A stretch of 35,142 nucleotides of DNA from Lachnospiraceae bacterium (lineage in GTDB: Bacteria; Bacillota; Clostridia; Lachnospirales; Lachnospiraceae). Numbering within the stretch: position 1 is the stretch's first letter; each line of letters begins with the position of its first letter. This document shows, in pieces, positions 1-9,212 of the stretch. The notes under the pieces are model-generated. The model saw only the letters and a list, made by a program, of their open reading frames with translations. It made no database searches and was not told the origin of the DNA. The position numbers and the translations under genes were made by a program. Location of the stretch: assembly GCA_021202815.1 (NCBI GenBank), contig JAJQCG010000231.1, positions 1 through 35,142 on the forward strand, in the 5' to 3' direction.

Positions 1-175
1 ATGCCGTAGTCTTCATTTTGAAAGTACTATTTCAGTTCGTTTCGCAATTACCTATGGATAACAGGTTTTCTTCATTCTAATATAAATATGGTCAAAAGGA
101 AAGCATAAAATCCATATTTTAGAAAAATTTTATGATGTCTGTGAGGAAGAATGACAGAGAATTTATACATATATT

Positions 176-204
176 TTGACGCGGCGGCGGAAATCTACTA
201 TAAT
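176..204 (+). promoter_or_regulatory. Sigma-A promoter of the debranching enzyme gene
   Basis: TTGACG (176-181) and TATAAT (199-204) are separated by exactly 17 bases, a near-consensus sigma-A promoter. The ORF track starts the debranching enzyme at 176, which is the -35 box itself, so that start cannot be on the transcript. Transcription should begin near 211, giving a short leader before the GGAGGGG ribosome binding site. Confidence 0.8.
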
Positions 205-238
205 AAAAAAGACTTTTGCAAAACCTGGAGGGGAAGAC

Positions 239-2380
239 TTGAAAAGCTTTGTTGGAGAATATACACCGAAATATCCCCTGTCCGTGCGCCCGATGGCGGA
301 GATCAAGGGCTATCCGGTCAGGCCCGGCGATTTTACGTCCTACGGGGCGACCGTGACGCCGGTGGGCGTCAATTTTACGATTCATACTCATCATGGGACG
401 TTCTGCGAGCTGCTCCTGTATCATCGCGGGGAGGAGGAGCCCTATGTCGTGCTGCCGTTCCCGGAGGAATATAAGATCGGGGACGTTTATTCCATGCTTG
501 TGTTTGGCCTTGACATTGAAGATTTTGAATATGCCTATCGCATCGACGGGCCCTATGACCCGAAGCAGGGGCTTCTGTTCGACCGGAACCGCGTGCTGCT
601 TGACCCTTATGCGAGGGCTGTAGCTGGTCAGCATATCTGGGGAGAGCATAAGAGCGGGAATTATCGTGCGCGCGTCGTGCGTGACACCTTTGACTGGGGC
701 GATATGCCGCAGTCGAAGCAGAATCTGTGCGATCTCGTGATCTACGAGCTGCATGTGCGCGGATTTACACAGCATGCCTCGTCCGGCGTGCAGTATCCGG
801 GCACTTTCGCGGGACTGATGGAGAAGATCCCGTATCTGAAGGAGCTGGGCGTCAACGCTGTGGAGCTGATGCCGATCTTTGAGTTCGACGAGGAGATCAA
901 CGCGCGCGAGGTGAATGGGAGGCGGCTCCTGGAGTACTGGGGCTACAGTACGGTCGCCTTCTTTGCGCCAAACTCTGCTTATGTCTCCGAGAAGGGACGC
1001 AATCGCGAGGGCTACGAGCTCAAGCAGCTGATCAAGGCGCTCCACGACAATGGGATCGAGGTCATCCTGGACGTGGTGTTCAACCACACGGCGGAGGGAA
1101 ATGAGCACGGCCCGAGCTTCTGCTTTAAGGGCATTGACAACTCGATTTATTATATGCTGACGCCGGATGGCAATTACTATAATTTCAGCGGCTGCGGCAA
1201 TACGCTGAACTGCAACAATCCGGTGGTACAGCAGATGATTCTCGAATGTCTGCGCCACTGGACGATCTCGTACCGTGTGGACGGTTTCCGCTTTGACCTG
1301 GCCAGCATCCTCGGGAGAAATGAAGACGGTTCGCCGCTCGCGCAGCCGCCGCTCCTGCGCAATCTGGCCTACGACCCGATCCTGAGCCGTGTGAAGCTGA
1401 TCGCGGAGGCCTGGGACGCCGGCGGCCTGTACCAGGTCGGCAGCTTTCCGGCCAGCCGCCGCTGGGCGGAGTGGAACGGGAGATACCGCGACGCGCTGAG
1501 AGGTTACCTCAAGGGCGATGCCTGGCAGTCCTGGGATGCGGCCTACAGTATCTGCGGTTCGCCCGATCTCTACGGCGGAGGCACGGAGGAGATGGACAAT
1601 TATCGCGGCGACTATGACGGGCTGAATTCCTGTGTGAATTTTATCACCTGCCACGACGGCTTCACGATGTATGACCTGTACTCCTACAATGAGAAGCACA
1701 ACGAGATCAACGGCTGGGACAACACGGACGGGCATAATGACAATCGCAGCTGGAACTGCGGCGTGGAGGGAGAGACGGACGACCCGGAGGTGTTGAAGCT
1801 TCGTTTCCGCATGATCCGCAACGCCTGCGCGCTGCTGATGTGCAGCCGCGGGACGCCGATGTTCCTGGCGGGCGATGAGTTCGGCAATACGCAGTACGGC
1901 AATAACAACTGCTACTGTCAGGACAACGAGTTCTCCTGGCTGGACTGGTCCCTGCTTGAGAAAAATCGTGATCTGTTCGAATTTTTTAAATATATGATCG
2001 CATTTCGCCGGAATCACCGTGTGATACGGGAGCGGCTTCCGCGCGCTGTCTGCGGGATGGACGAGATGCACATTCACCCGCCGGACGGAGAGCTGGTGGA
2101 TATTCCGCGCGACGCGAAGATTTTCTCGGCGAGCTTCGCTGGCTACGACGCGCAAAAAGGGCGGGACGACCTGGTGTACGTGACGGTAAATACGCACTGG
2201 GAGTCGATCCCGATCACACTCCCGCGCGTGTGGGGACGCGTGGGCTGGCATCTGTACGTCAACACAAACGGGGACGGACAGGGGCGTTACTGCTATTCGG
2301 AGACGGAGGCGCCGTTCATCGAGCATGAATTTATCGTGCCGGCGCGTTCCGTGGCGGTTTTTGTGGGGACGCACTACTGA
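239..2380 (+). CDS. glgX: Isoamylase-type glycogen debranching enzyme (GH13, GlgX/TreX-like)
   Basis: Hydrolyses alpha-1,6 branch points of glycogen or related glucans in the cytoplasm. An N-terminal CBM48-like domain is followed by a GH13 barrel with the usual signatures: DVVFNHTAEG (region I), VDGFRFDLAS with the nucleophile Asp (region II), LIAEAWD with the acid/base Glu (region III), and a CHDGFTMYDLYSYNEKHN block typical of the isoamylase/GlgX group (region IV). From the TTG at 239 the protein is 713 aa, normal for the family. I chose this start because GGAGGGG lies a few bases upstream and because the track start at 176 falls on the promoter -35 box. There is no signal peptide. The gene is monocistronic as far as visible, since gdhA has its own promoter. 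Isoamylase versus bacterial GlgX specificity cannot be separated from sequence alone. Confidence 0.92.
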   Translation: MKSFVGEYTPKYPLSVRPMAEIKGYPVRPGDFTSYGATVTPVGVNFTIHTHHGTFCELLLYHRGEEEPYVVLPFPEEYKIGDVYSMLVFGLDIEDFEYAYRIDGPYDPKQGLLFDRNRVLLDPYARAVAGQHIWGEHKSGNYRARVVRDTFDWGDMPQSKQNLCDLVIYELHVRGFTQHASSGVQYPGTFAGLMEKIPYLKELGVNAVELMPIFEFDEEINAREVNGRRLLEYWGYSTVAFFAPNSAYVSEKGRNREGYELKQLIKALHDNGIEVILDVVFNHTAEGNEHGPSFCFKGIDNSIYYMLTPDGNYYNFSGCGNTLNCNNPVVQQMILECLRHWTISYRVDGFRFDLASILGRNEDGSPLAQPPLLRNLAYDPILSRVKLIAEAWDAGGLYQVGSFPASRRWAEWNGRYRDALRGYLKGDAWQSWDAAYSICGSPDLYGGGTEEMDNYRGDYDGLNSCVNFITCHDGFTMYDLYSYNEKHNEINGWDNTDGHNDNRSWNCGVEGETDDPEVLKLRFRMIRNACALLMCSRGTPMFLAGDEFGNTQYGNNNCYCQDNEFSWLDWSLLEKNRDLFEFFKYMIAFRRNHRVIRERLPRAVCGMDEMHIHPPDGELVDIPRDAKIFSASFAGYDAQKGRDDLVYVTVNTHWESIPITLPRVWGRVGWHLYVNTNGDGQGRYCYSETEAPFIEHEFIVPARSVAVFVGTHY

Positions 2381-2397
2381 ATCAATGCCAAAAGCAG

Positions 2398-2426
2398 TTG
2401 AAAACAGGAAAAGATTGTAATAAAAT
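2398..2426 (+). promoter_or_regulatory. Sigma-A promoter upstream of gdhA
   Basis: TTGAAA (2398-2403) and TAAAAT (2421-2426) are spaced by 17 bases. The site begins 18 bases after the debranching enzyme stop codon and about 115 bases before the gdhA start, leaving a leader of roughly 105 nt in which I see no recognisable riboswitch. Confidence 0.65.
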
Positions 2427-2522
2427 AGTCGTGATTCAGGATTTCGGGAGCATAAGAAATATCCGATTTTTGCTGTCCGTTTATGTTTCGAAGGAATCCG
2501 TTGTATCATAGAAATGGGATAA

Positions 2523-3875
<1,353 letters not shown>

Positions 3876-3895
3876 GCCGAGCTTTGCTGTGAAAT

Positions 3896-3930
3896 ACAGC
3901 GAACGGTGAAAAATAACAGACGTTCGCTGT
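3896..3930. other. Perfect 10-bp stem-loop after gdhA
   Basis: ACAGCGAACG (3896-3905) is exactly complementary to CGTTCGCTGT (3921-3930) across a 15-nt loop, beginning about 20 bases after the gdhA stop. No U-tract follows, so it is probably an mRNA 3' stabilising hairpin rather than a terminator. The true terminator lies 40 bases further on. Confidence 0.5.
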
Positions 3931-3971
3931 AAGGCGTTACATAGACGGGCGGACTGGCCTGCACAGTTGAC

Positions 3972-4011
3972 AAAAGACCGACATCCCATAGTCAGGGATC
4001 GTCGGTCTTTT
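3972..4011. terminator. Bidirectional intrinsic terminator between gdhA and glnN
   Basis: AAAAGACCGAC (3972-3982) pairs perfectly with GTCGGTCTTTT (4001-4011). The stem extends through ATCCC/GGGAT with one bulged C, around a 7-nt loop. The A-run on one side and T-run on the other make it work in both directions, as expected between convergent genes. Confidence 0.85.
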
Positions 4012-4060
4012 CCAGGTTTATAATCTGTTTTTGCGAAAGGAGCCTTCCAGCTCCAGACGC

Positions 4061-6172
4061 TTACACCTCGAAGATCAGATCGCCGTAGGACGGCATCGGC
4101 CAGACCTCCTTGTCGACGAGCATTTCGAGCCGGTCGATCGGGCGGCGCAGCGCCTCCATGGCGGGAATCACGTAGTCATGGTAATAGTGTGCCCGCGTCT
4201 CGTTGTCCTCGATGGTGGGAGCCTCGGCGGCGACCTTCTTCAGAATGCGGATCGCGCCGTTCGCCTCATTCAGCAGCGTGCTGATGTCGCGCAGCAGCTC
4301 GGCCTGTACGGTAGGGGTCGCTCCGGCGGCCTTCACGGACTGGATGATCGAGGAGAGCGTGCCGGTGTAGCCGATGACAGCCGGCAGAATCTGCTTGACC
4401 GTCATATCGATCATCGTCAGAGCTTCGATATTGATCGCCTTATTGTAGGTCTCATACTGAATCTCCGCGCGGGAGCGCAGCTCCGCCTCGTCAAAGACGT
4501 GGAAGCGCTCGAACATGGAGATGGACTTGTCGGTCACGAGGGCCGGAATCGCGTCCACCATGGAAGGCAGATTCGGCAGTCCGCGGCGCGCGGCCTCGGC
4601 CACCCACTCCTCGGAATAGCCGTTTCCGCTGAAGACAATCTTCCGATGCTCGCTGAAATACCGGATCAGCAGGTCGTGGAGCGCGGCATTGAAATCTTCC
4701 GCTTTCTCGAGAATGTCACAGGCGTCCGCGAAAGCCTCCGCCGCAATCGTGTTCATGACGACGGTGGAGTGCGCGATGGAATCCCGGGAACCGACCATGC
4801 GGAACTCGAATTTATTGCCGGTAAAGGCAAAGGGCGAGGTGCGGTTGCGGTCGGTGGCGTCCTTCATGAAATCCGGAAGCGTCTTCACGCCGGTATGCAG
4901 GTGGTGGCTCTTCAGACTGTGGGTCGCGTCTCCGGTGCTCAGGATCTGGTCGATCACATCGTCGAGCTGCTCGCCGAGGAAGACGGAGATGATCGCGGGC
5001 GGCGCTTCATGGACGCCGAGACGCAGGTCATTTCCGACATTAGCGGCGGATTCGCGCAGCAGGTCGGCGTGGGTGTCGACCGCCTTCAGGATGCAGGCCA
5101 GGACGAGCAGGAACTGCCGGTTTTCGTGCGGGCGCTTTCCGGGATCGAAGAGGTTGATGCCGTCGTCCGTGGTCAGCGACCAGTTGTTGTGCTTGCCGGA
5201 GCCGTTGACGCCCGCGAAGGGCTTCTCGTGGAGCAGGCAGACGAGCCCTTGCTGCGCCGCCACTCTCTTCAGCGTCTGCATCATGATCTAATTGTGGTCG
5301 GCGGCCACGTTGGCCTCCGCGTAGATCGGCGCCAGCTCGTGCTGCGCCGGGGCGACCTCGTTGTGCTGCATCTTGGCGGGAACGCCCATCTTCCAGAGCT
5401 CCTCGTTCACCTGGCGCATGAAAGCGCCGATGCGCTGGCGCAGCGTGCCGAAATAGTGGTCGTCCAGTTCCTGCCCCTTCGGCGGCATCGCGCCGAAGAG
5501 CGTGCGCCCGGTGTAGATCAGGTCTTTTCTCTGTAAATATTTTTCCCGGTCAATCAGGAAATACTCCTGCTCCGCGCCGACGCTCGGAACGACCTTGCGC
5601 GAGGTCGTGTTGCCGAACAGCCGAAGGAGGCGCAGCACCTGTTCCTCGACGGCAGCCATGGAGCGAAGAAGCGGCGTTTTCTGGTCGAGCGCCTCTCCCG
5701 TGAAGGAGCAGAACGCGGTCGGAATGCAGAGAATCGCCCCGGCGGCGTCCTCGCGGATGAAAGCCGGAGAGGTGCAGTCCCAGGCCGTGTAGCCCCGCGC
5801 CTCAAAGGTCGCGCGCAGGCCTCCCGACGGGAAGGAGGAGGCGTCCGGCTCGCCCTTGATCAGATCCTTGCCCGAGAACTCCATGAGCACGGAGCCGTCC
5901 TCCCGGGGCGGCGTGAGGAAGGAGTCGTGCTTCTCGGCGGTGAAGCCGGTCAGCGGCTGGAACCAGTGCGTATAGTGGGTCGCGCCCTTCTCGATCGCCC
6001 ACTTGCGGATCGCCGCGGCGACCACGTCCGCGATCGCGGGGTCCAGCTCCTTGCGGCCTTCAATCGTCTTGCGGAGCTCGTAGTAGACATTCTTCGGAAG
6101 GTACTGGCACATGACCTTGTCGTTGAAGACGTTCGTCCCGAAAATGTCCATGATTGACTGTTTGTTTTCCAT
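4061..6172 (-). pseudogene. glnN: Type III glutamine synthetase interrupted by an in-frame TAG
   Basis: Glutamine synthetase makes glutamine from glutamate, ammonia and ATP. The two track ORFs (5288..6172, 294 aa, and 4061..5284, 407 aa) are consecutive pieces of one roughly 700-aa GSIII in the same reading frame. The N-terminal piece has the GSIII-specific start ([11 protein letters not shown]), [11 protein letters not shown] and [13 protein letters not shown]. The C-terminal piece has HEKPFAGVNGSGKHNNWSL. They are split by one TAG (complement of 5288-5290) directly after DHN, where family members usually read HNQ, so a single CAG to TAG change explains it. AGAAAGGA precedes the ATG at 6172. 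ATG codons occur two and three codons after the TAG, so reinitiation is conceivable. TAG is a normal stop for several genes in this window, which argues against genome-wide recoding. It could also be a sequencing error or strain polymorphism. Confidence 0.85.
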
Positions 6173-6216
6173 AAAAACAGAATCCTTTCTATTAGAATAG
6201 TGTTTCAGACAGGTTC

Positions 6217-6245
6217 ATGATACAATATTTAACTGGGAATCACAA
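6217..6245 (-). promoter_or_regulatory. Promoter of glnN (minus strand)
   Basis: On the minus strand TTGTGA (complement of 6240-6245) and TATCAT (complement of 6217-6222) are spaced by 17 bases, about 45 bases upstream of the glnN start. Its -35 box lies 25 bases from the -35 box of the divergent transporter promoter. Confidence 0.5.
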
Positions 6246-6270
6246 TAGAAACTAAAAATTTTTCGGTGCG

Positions 6271-6299
6271 TTGACTTTCCCGTTCCCGCTTGCTATCAT
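6271..6299 (+). promoter_or_regulatory. Promoter of the ZIP transporter gene
   Basis: TTGACT (6271-6276) and TATCAT (6294-6299) are separated by 17 bases, ending 37 bases before the ATG at 6337. It is divergent from the glnN promoter. I could not identify a clear Zur or MntR operator overlapping it. Confidence 0.65.
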
Positions 6300-6336
6300 A
6301 GGATAACAATGGCAGGAAAGAAGGAGGGAGCATAGC

Positions 6337-7122
6337 ATGACAGTAGAGGTATTAAGAGGAATTCTGATCCCGCTGCTGGGTACGTCTCTGGGAGCGGGCT
6401 GCGTATTATTTATGAGGAAATCCATCCATCCACTGGTGCAGCGCGCGCTGATCGGCTTCGCCTCCGGGGTCATGGTGGCGGCGTCTGTCTGGAGCCTGCT
6501 GATCCCGGCGATCGAGCAGGGGGAGGGCGCCGTGGCGGTGCCGCCCGCCGTGCTGGGCTTCTGGGTCGGCATCCTGTTTCTGCTGCTTCTGGACCATGTG
6601 ATTCCGCATCTGCATATGAACAGTGACGAGGCCGAGGGACCGGATAGCGCGAAGGGGCGCCTGAAAAAGACGACGATGCTCGTGCTGGCCGTGACGCTGC
6701 ACAATCTTCCCGAGGGCATGGCCGTGGGTGTGGTCTACGCCGGTTACATGAGCGGAAGTTCGAATATCACTGCGCTCGGCGCGCTCGCGCTGTCCGTCGG
6801 TATCGCGATCCAGAACTTTCCGGAGGGCGCGATCATTTCCATGCCGCTGCGCACGGAGGGCGTCGGGAAAGGACGCGCCTTCCTGTACGGCGTGCTCTCC
6901 GGTATCGTGGAGCCGCTGGGCGCGCTACTGACGATCCTCGCCGCCGGACTGATTCTTCCGGCACTGCCGTTTCTTCTGAGTTTCGCGGCGGGCGCGATGA
7001 TGTACGTGGTCATCGAGGAACTGATTCCGGAAATGTCCGAGGAGCCGCACTCCAATATCGGGACGGTGCTGTTCGCGCTGGGATTTACGGTGATGATGGC
7101 GCTGGACGCGGTGCTGGGGTAA
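6337..7122 (+). CDS. ZIP family divalent metal transporter (ZupT-like)
   Basis: Integral membrane protein expected to import zinc or another divalent metal. The 261-aa length and about eight hydrophobic segments fit the ZIP/ZupT family. The two metal-binding helices show the diagnostic HNLPEGMAVG and QNFPEGAIIS motifs, with His, Asn, Glu and Pro-Glu-Gly residues conserved. A short hydrophilic loop follows the third hydrophobic segment (DHVIPHLHMNSDEAEG) and contains His and acidic residues that could bind metal. Start ATG with AAGGAGGGAG upstream. No terminator was seen between this gene and the rubrerythrin promoter, which begins 15 bases after the stop, so some read-through into rubrerythrin is likely. 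Metal specificity cannot be set from sequence. Confidence 0.9.
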   Translation: MTVEVLRGILIPLLGTSLGAGCVLFMRKSIHPLVQRALIGFASGVMVAASVWSLLIPAIEQGEGAVAVPPAVLGFWVGILFLLLLDHVIPHLHMNSDEAEGPDSAKGRLKKTTMLVLAVTLHNLPEGMAVGVVYAGYMSGSSNITALGALALSVGIAIQNFPEGAIISMPLRTEGVGKGRAFLYGVLSGIVEPLGALLTILAAGLILPALPFLLSFAAGAMMYVVIEELIPEMSEEPHSNIGTVLFALGFTVMMALDAVLG

Positions 7123-7136
7123 ATTTGAAAAAACAC

Positions 7137-7165
7137 TTGACAGAGCTGGCAGGAACTGGTATATT
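7137..7165 (+). promoter_or_regulatory. Consensus promoter of rubrerythrin
   Basis: TTGACA (7137-7142) and TATATT (7160-7165) with a 17-base spacer give a strong sigma-A promoter. Transcription should start at about 7172, at the edge of the inverted repeat at 7173-7190. Confidence 0.8.
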
Positions 7166-7172
7166 AAAACAG

Positions 7173-7190
7173 TAATAATTATCGTTATTA
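7173..7190. promoter_or_regulatory. Fur/PerR-like operator at the rubrerythrin start site
   Basis: TAATAATTATCGTTATTA is an inverted repeat (TAATAA/TTATTA around TTATCG). Read as a 7-1-7 site it matches the PerR consensus TTATAAT-N-ATTATAA at about 10 of 14 positions. It lies just after the -10 box, where a bound repressor would block transcription. Rubrerythrin is a classic PerR target in clostridia, so peroxide control is a reasonable inference. Fur-type control is also possible. Confidence 0.45.
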
Positions 7191-7212
7191 AATAATCAGA
7201 GGAGGAATACCA

Positions 7213-7755
7213 ATGAAAGATTTAAAAGGAACAAAGACCGAGCAGAACCTGATGACCGCGTTCGCGGGCGAGTCCCAGGCGCACACGAAGTATCTCTACT
7301 ATGCGAGCCAGGCGAAGAAGGACGGCTATGTGCAGATGGGGGATATCTTCACGGAGACCGCGCTCAATGAGAAGGAGCACGCGAAGATGTGGTTCAAGCT
7401 GCTGCACGGCGGGAAGGTGCCGGGCACGATGGACAATCTCGCGGACGCCGCCGCCGGTGAGAACTACGAGTGGACCGATATGTACGACGGCTTTGCGAAG
7501 ACCGCGAAGGAAGAGGGCTTCGACCACATCGCTTTCCTCTTCGAGGAGGTCGGCAAGATCGAGAAGGAGCACGAGGAGCGCTATCGCAAGCTGATCTCCA
7601 ATATCGAGGGCGATCTGGTCTTCACGAAGGACGGAGACGCCGTCTGGCAGTGCTCGAACTGCGGCCACATCTGCGTGGGCAAGAAGGCTCCGAAAGTATG
7701 TCCGGTATGCGCGCATCCGCAGAGCTACTTCCAGGTCAGGGCGCAGAATTATTAA
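7213..7755 (+). CDS. rbr: Rubrerythrin
   Basis: Non-haem di-iron peroxidase that reduces hydrogen peroxide in the cytoplasm of anaerobes. The N-terminal ferritin-like four-helix domain carries the iron ligands in [10 protein letters not shown] and in the ExxH motif of LNEKEHAK, with the second ExxH in EKEHEERY. The C-terminal rubredoxin-like domain has [10 protein letters not shown] and CPVCAHP, giving the four Cys of the Fe(SCys)4 centre. At 180 aa it is close to the usual length. Start ATG with GAGGAGG upstream. It has its own promoter and operator and a hairpin after the stop, so it appears monocistronic with possible read-through from the ZIP gene. Confidence 0.95.
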   Translation: MKDLKGTKTEQNLMTAFAGESQAHTKYLYYASQAKKDGYVQMGDIFTETALNEKEHAKMWFKLLHGGKVPGTMDNLADAAAGENYEWTDMYDGFAKTAKEEGFDHIAFLFEEVGKIEKEHEERYRKLISNIEGDLVFTKDGDAVWQCSNCGHICVGKKAPKVCPVCAHPQSYFQVRAQNY

Positions 7756-7780
7756 GGTGAAGTCTATATCGAAGATATCA

Positions 7781-7818
7781 GGCCGCCGCGGGCTATGTTC
7801 CGCGGCGGCCATCTTGTT
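7781..7818 (+). terminator. Intrinsic terminator after rubrerythrin
   Basis: GGCCGCCGCGG (7781-7791) pairs perfectly with CCGCGGCGGCC (7800-7810) around an 8-nt loop, followed by ATCTTGTT. The stem is very strong but the U-tract is poor. Confidence 0.65.
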
Positions 7819-7852
7819 GCAGCGCCCGGCGGCGCGAGGGCTTCGCCGACAA

Positions 7853-7881
7853 TTGACATTATAACGGAATTCCGTTATAAT
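7853..7881 (+). promoter_or_regulatory. Consensus promoter with a 24-bp palindromic operator
   Basis: TTGACA (7853-7858) and TATAAT (7876-7881) are a perfect -35 and -10 pair with a 17-base spacer. The whole spacer and -10 box lie in a perfect 24-bp palindrome (7858-7881, half-site ATTATAACGGAA). A dimeric regulator bound there would directly exclude RNA polymerase. The next gene encodes an HTH protein, so autoregulation is the simplest reading. Confidence 0.85.
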
Positions 7882-7927
7882 TTTCAAGACGTCTTTTACA
7901 GTCCGACTGGAAGAGGGAAGGGGCAGT

Positions 7928-8494
7928 ATGTTACGTGACCGGCTGAAAGAGAAAAACATGAGTATTTATCAGTGTTCGAAGCAAAGTGGGATTCCTTATA
8001 CTACGCTCCGGGAGCTGCTCTGTGGCAAGACCAGACTGGCCAACTGTACGGCAGATACCTTATACCGGCTTTCCGTGGCGCTGGATGTTCCCATGGAGGA
8101 GCTTCTTCTGGAGAGCGTCGATTATCGTATCAGCTTTGAAACCTATAAAGGGAATGTATGTCATCAGGTCAAGGACAAGGGGGATCTGGATTTTATTATT
8201 GAGACGCTTGGATCCGGAGATATTCGCCGCTACTGGGAGCGCAGATGGTACCCGGAAGCCTTTTATCTCCTGGCAATGGTAGATTACCTGAGCCGGCTTA
8301 ACGAGCTTCCGCTATGCGGCGATTATAACGATATCCGCGCCTGCTCCCTGAAAGAGCCGCTTTATCCGGGCGATGTGATTTTTTCCGCAAAACTCGACGA
8401 AAAACGGGATCAGAGAGAGCAGTGTGAGAAAGCAGCCATTCCGGAATTCAGACGATTTAATATCATGGAAAGCGAGGTGCGGGATGTCCTTTGA
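7928..8494 (+). CDS. Xre-type HTH protein, putative antitoxin
   Basis: A 188-aa cytoplasmic protein. Residues 1-60 form a Cro/C1-like helix-turn-helix (SIYQCSKQSGIPYTTLRELLCGKT, then a helix ending in DVPMEELL). Residues about 65-188 are a C-terminal domain that I do not recognise, with an aromatic-rich middle (YWERRWYPEAFYLLAMVDYL). Start ATG with GGAAGGGG upstream. The gene sits 46 bases after a promoter carrying a perfect palindrome, which it probably binds. Its 3' end overlaps the next gene by 11 bases, so the two are translationally coupled. HTH protein first, nucleotidyltransferase second, and a palindromic operator is a typical toxin-antitoxin layout. The antitoxin role is inferred, not shown. 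Confidence 0.7.
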   Translation: MLRDRLKEKNMSIYQCSKQSGIPYTTLRELLCGKTRLANCTADTLYRLSVALDVPMEELLLESVDYRISFETYKGNVCHQVKDKGDLDFIIETLGSGDIRRYWERRWYPEAFYLLAMVDYLSRLNELPLCGDYNDIRACSLKEPLYPGDVIFSAKLDEKRDQREQCEKAAIPEFRRFNIMESEVRDVL

Positions 8495-9191
8495 GGTGCC
8501 GTTCACAAAGGAAAACCTCGATCTATATTTAAAGGAACTGGGAAAAGAATACCGTAGACGAGGGAAGGGCATGCATGCGGAGCTGATTCTGATCGGTGGA
8601 GCCTCCGTCCTGATCAATTATGGTTTTCGCGAAATGACCTATGACATTGATGCTATTTCCATGCCGCCCACGGTGATGAAGGAAGCGGTCAATGCCGTGG
8701 GTGATCGTTTTGGCCTTCCGAACGGCTGGCTGAACATGGATTTTATGCGGACCTCGTCCTACACGCCCCGGCTGGCTGAGTACGCTGTCCATTATAAAAC
8801 CTTTTCCCATGTTCTGGAAGTCCGCACCATAAGGGCGGAATATCTTCTGGCCATGAAGCTGGTTTCCGGGCGAAGATATAAAAAAGATATGTCAGACATT
8901 GTCGGAATTCTCATTGGGCAGGCACGGGCGGGACAGCCTCTGTCTTATGAAAAGATTGACAAGGCAGTTATTGACCTGTACGATGACTGGAGCAGGATAA
9001 ACAGCGATACACGCTCTTTGCTTTTAAAGGCACTGGAAACGCCAAATCTGGAAAAATTATTTTCCGAACAGTGCGCAGAAGAAGCAAGGTCGAAGGAGGT
9101 AATCGCGGAAATTGTGCAGAAATCTCCCGGTGTCGTCAGGGAGAACAATATACAGGAGATCATAGCGGCAGCACTGGAGAAAAAGAAGTGA
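8484..9191 (+). CDS. Nucleotidyltransferase-fold protein, putative toxin of an HTH/NTase pair
   Basis: With the ATG at 8484 the product is 235 aa. The track start at 8424 is less likely, because GCGAGGTG precedes 8484 and that start overlaps the HTH gene by only 11 bases. Residues about 30-55 read LIGGASVLINYGF and then TYDIDAIS, the GG(A/S)...D-x-D signature of the DNA polymerase beta-like nucleotidyltransferase fold, as in AbiEii- or DUF6036-type proteins. Then come RAEYLLAMKL and KKDMSDIVGIL, also common in such families. The C-terminal third is helical and charged. Known relatives act as toxins by modifying tRNA or other RNA with nucleotides. The substrate here is unknown, and a non-toxin role cannot be excluded. 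Confidence 0.7.
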   Translation: MSFEVPFTKENLDLYLKELGKEYRRRGKGMHAELILIGGASVLINYGFREMTYDIDAISMPPTVMKEAVNAVGDRFGLPNGWLNMDFMRTSSYTPRLAEYAVHYKTFSHVLEVRTIRAEYLLAMKLVSGRRYKKDMSDIVGILIGQARAGQPLSYEKIDKAVIDLYDDWSRINSDTRSLLLKALETPNLEKLFSEQCAEEARSKEVIAEIVQKSPGVVRENNIQEIIAAALEKKK

Positions 9192-9212
9192 CCGCCGCGG
9201 AGAGGAGAAGAT

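Noticed and set aside
119-2509. 796-aa minus-strand ORF
   Set aside because: Antisense of the debranching enzyme, which has all GH13 motifs on the plus strand. The minus product is Val/Arg/His-rich without any recognisable domain, and is open because of GC-rich codon use.
5288-5290. Genome-wide TAG recoding or pyrrolysine
   Set aside because: TAG ends the alpha-like, beta-like, 633-aa and membrane-anchored protein genes in this same window at natural C-termini.
4031-5536. 501-aa plus-strand ORF
   Set aside because: Antisense of glutamine synthetase. It has no motif, and its start lies next to the gdhA/glnN terminator.
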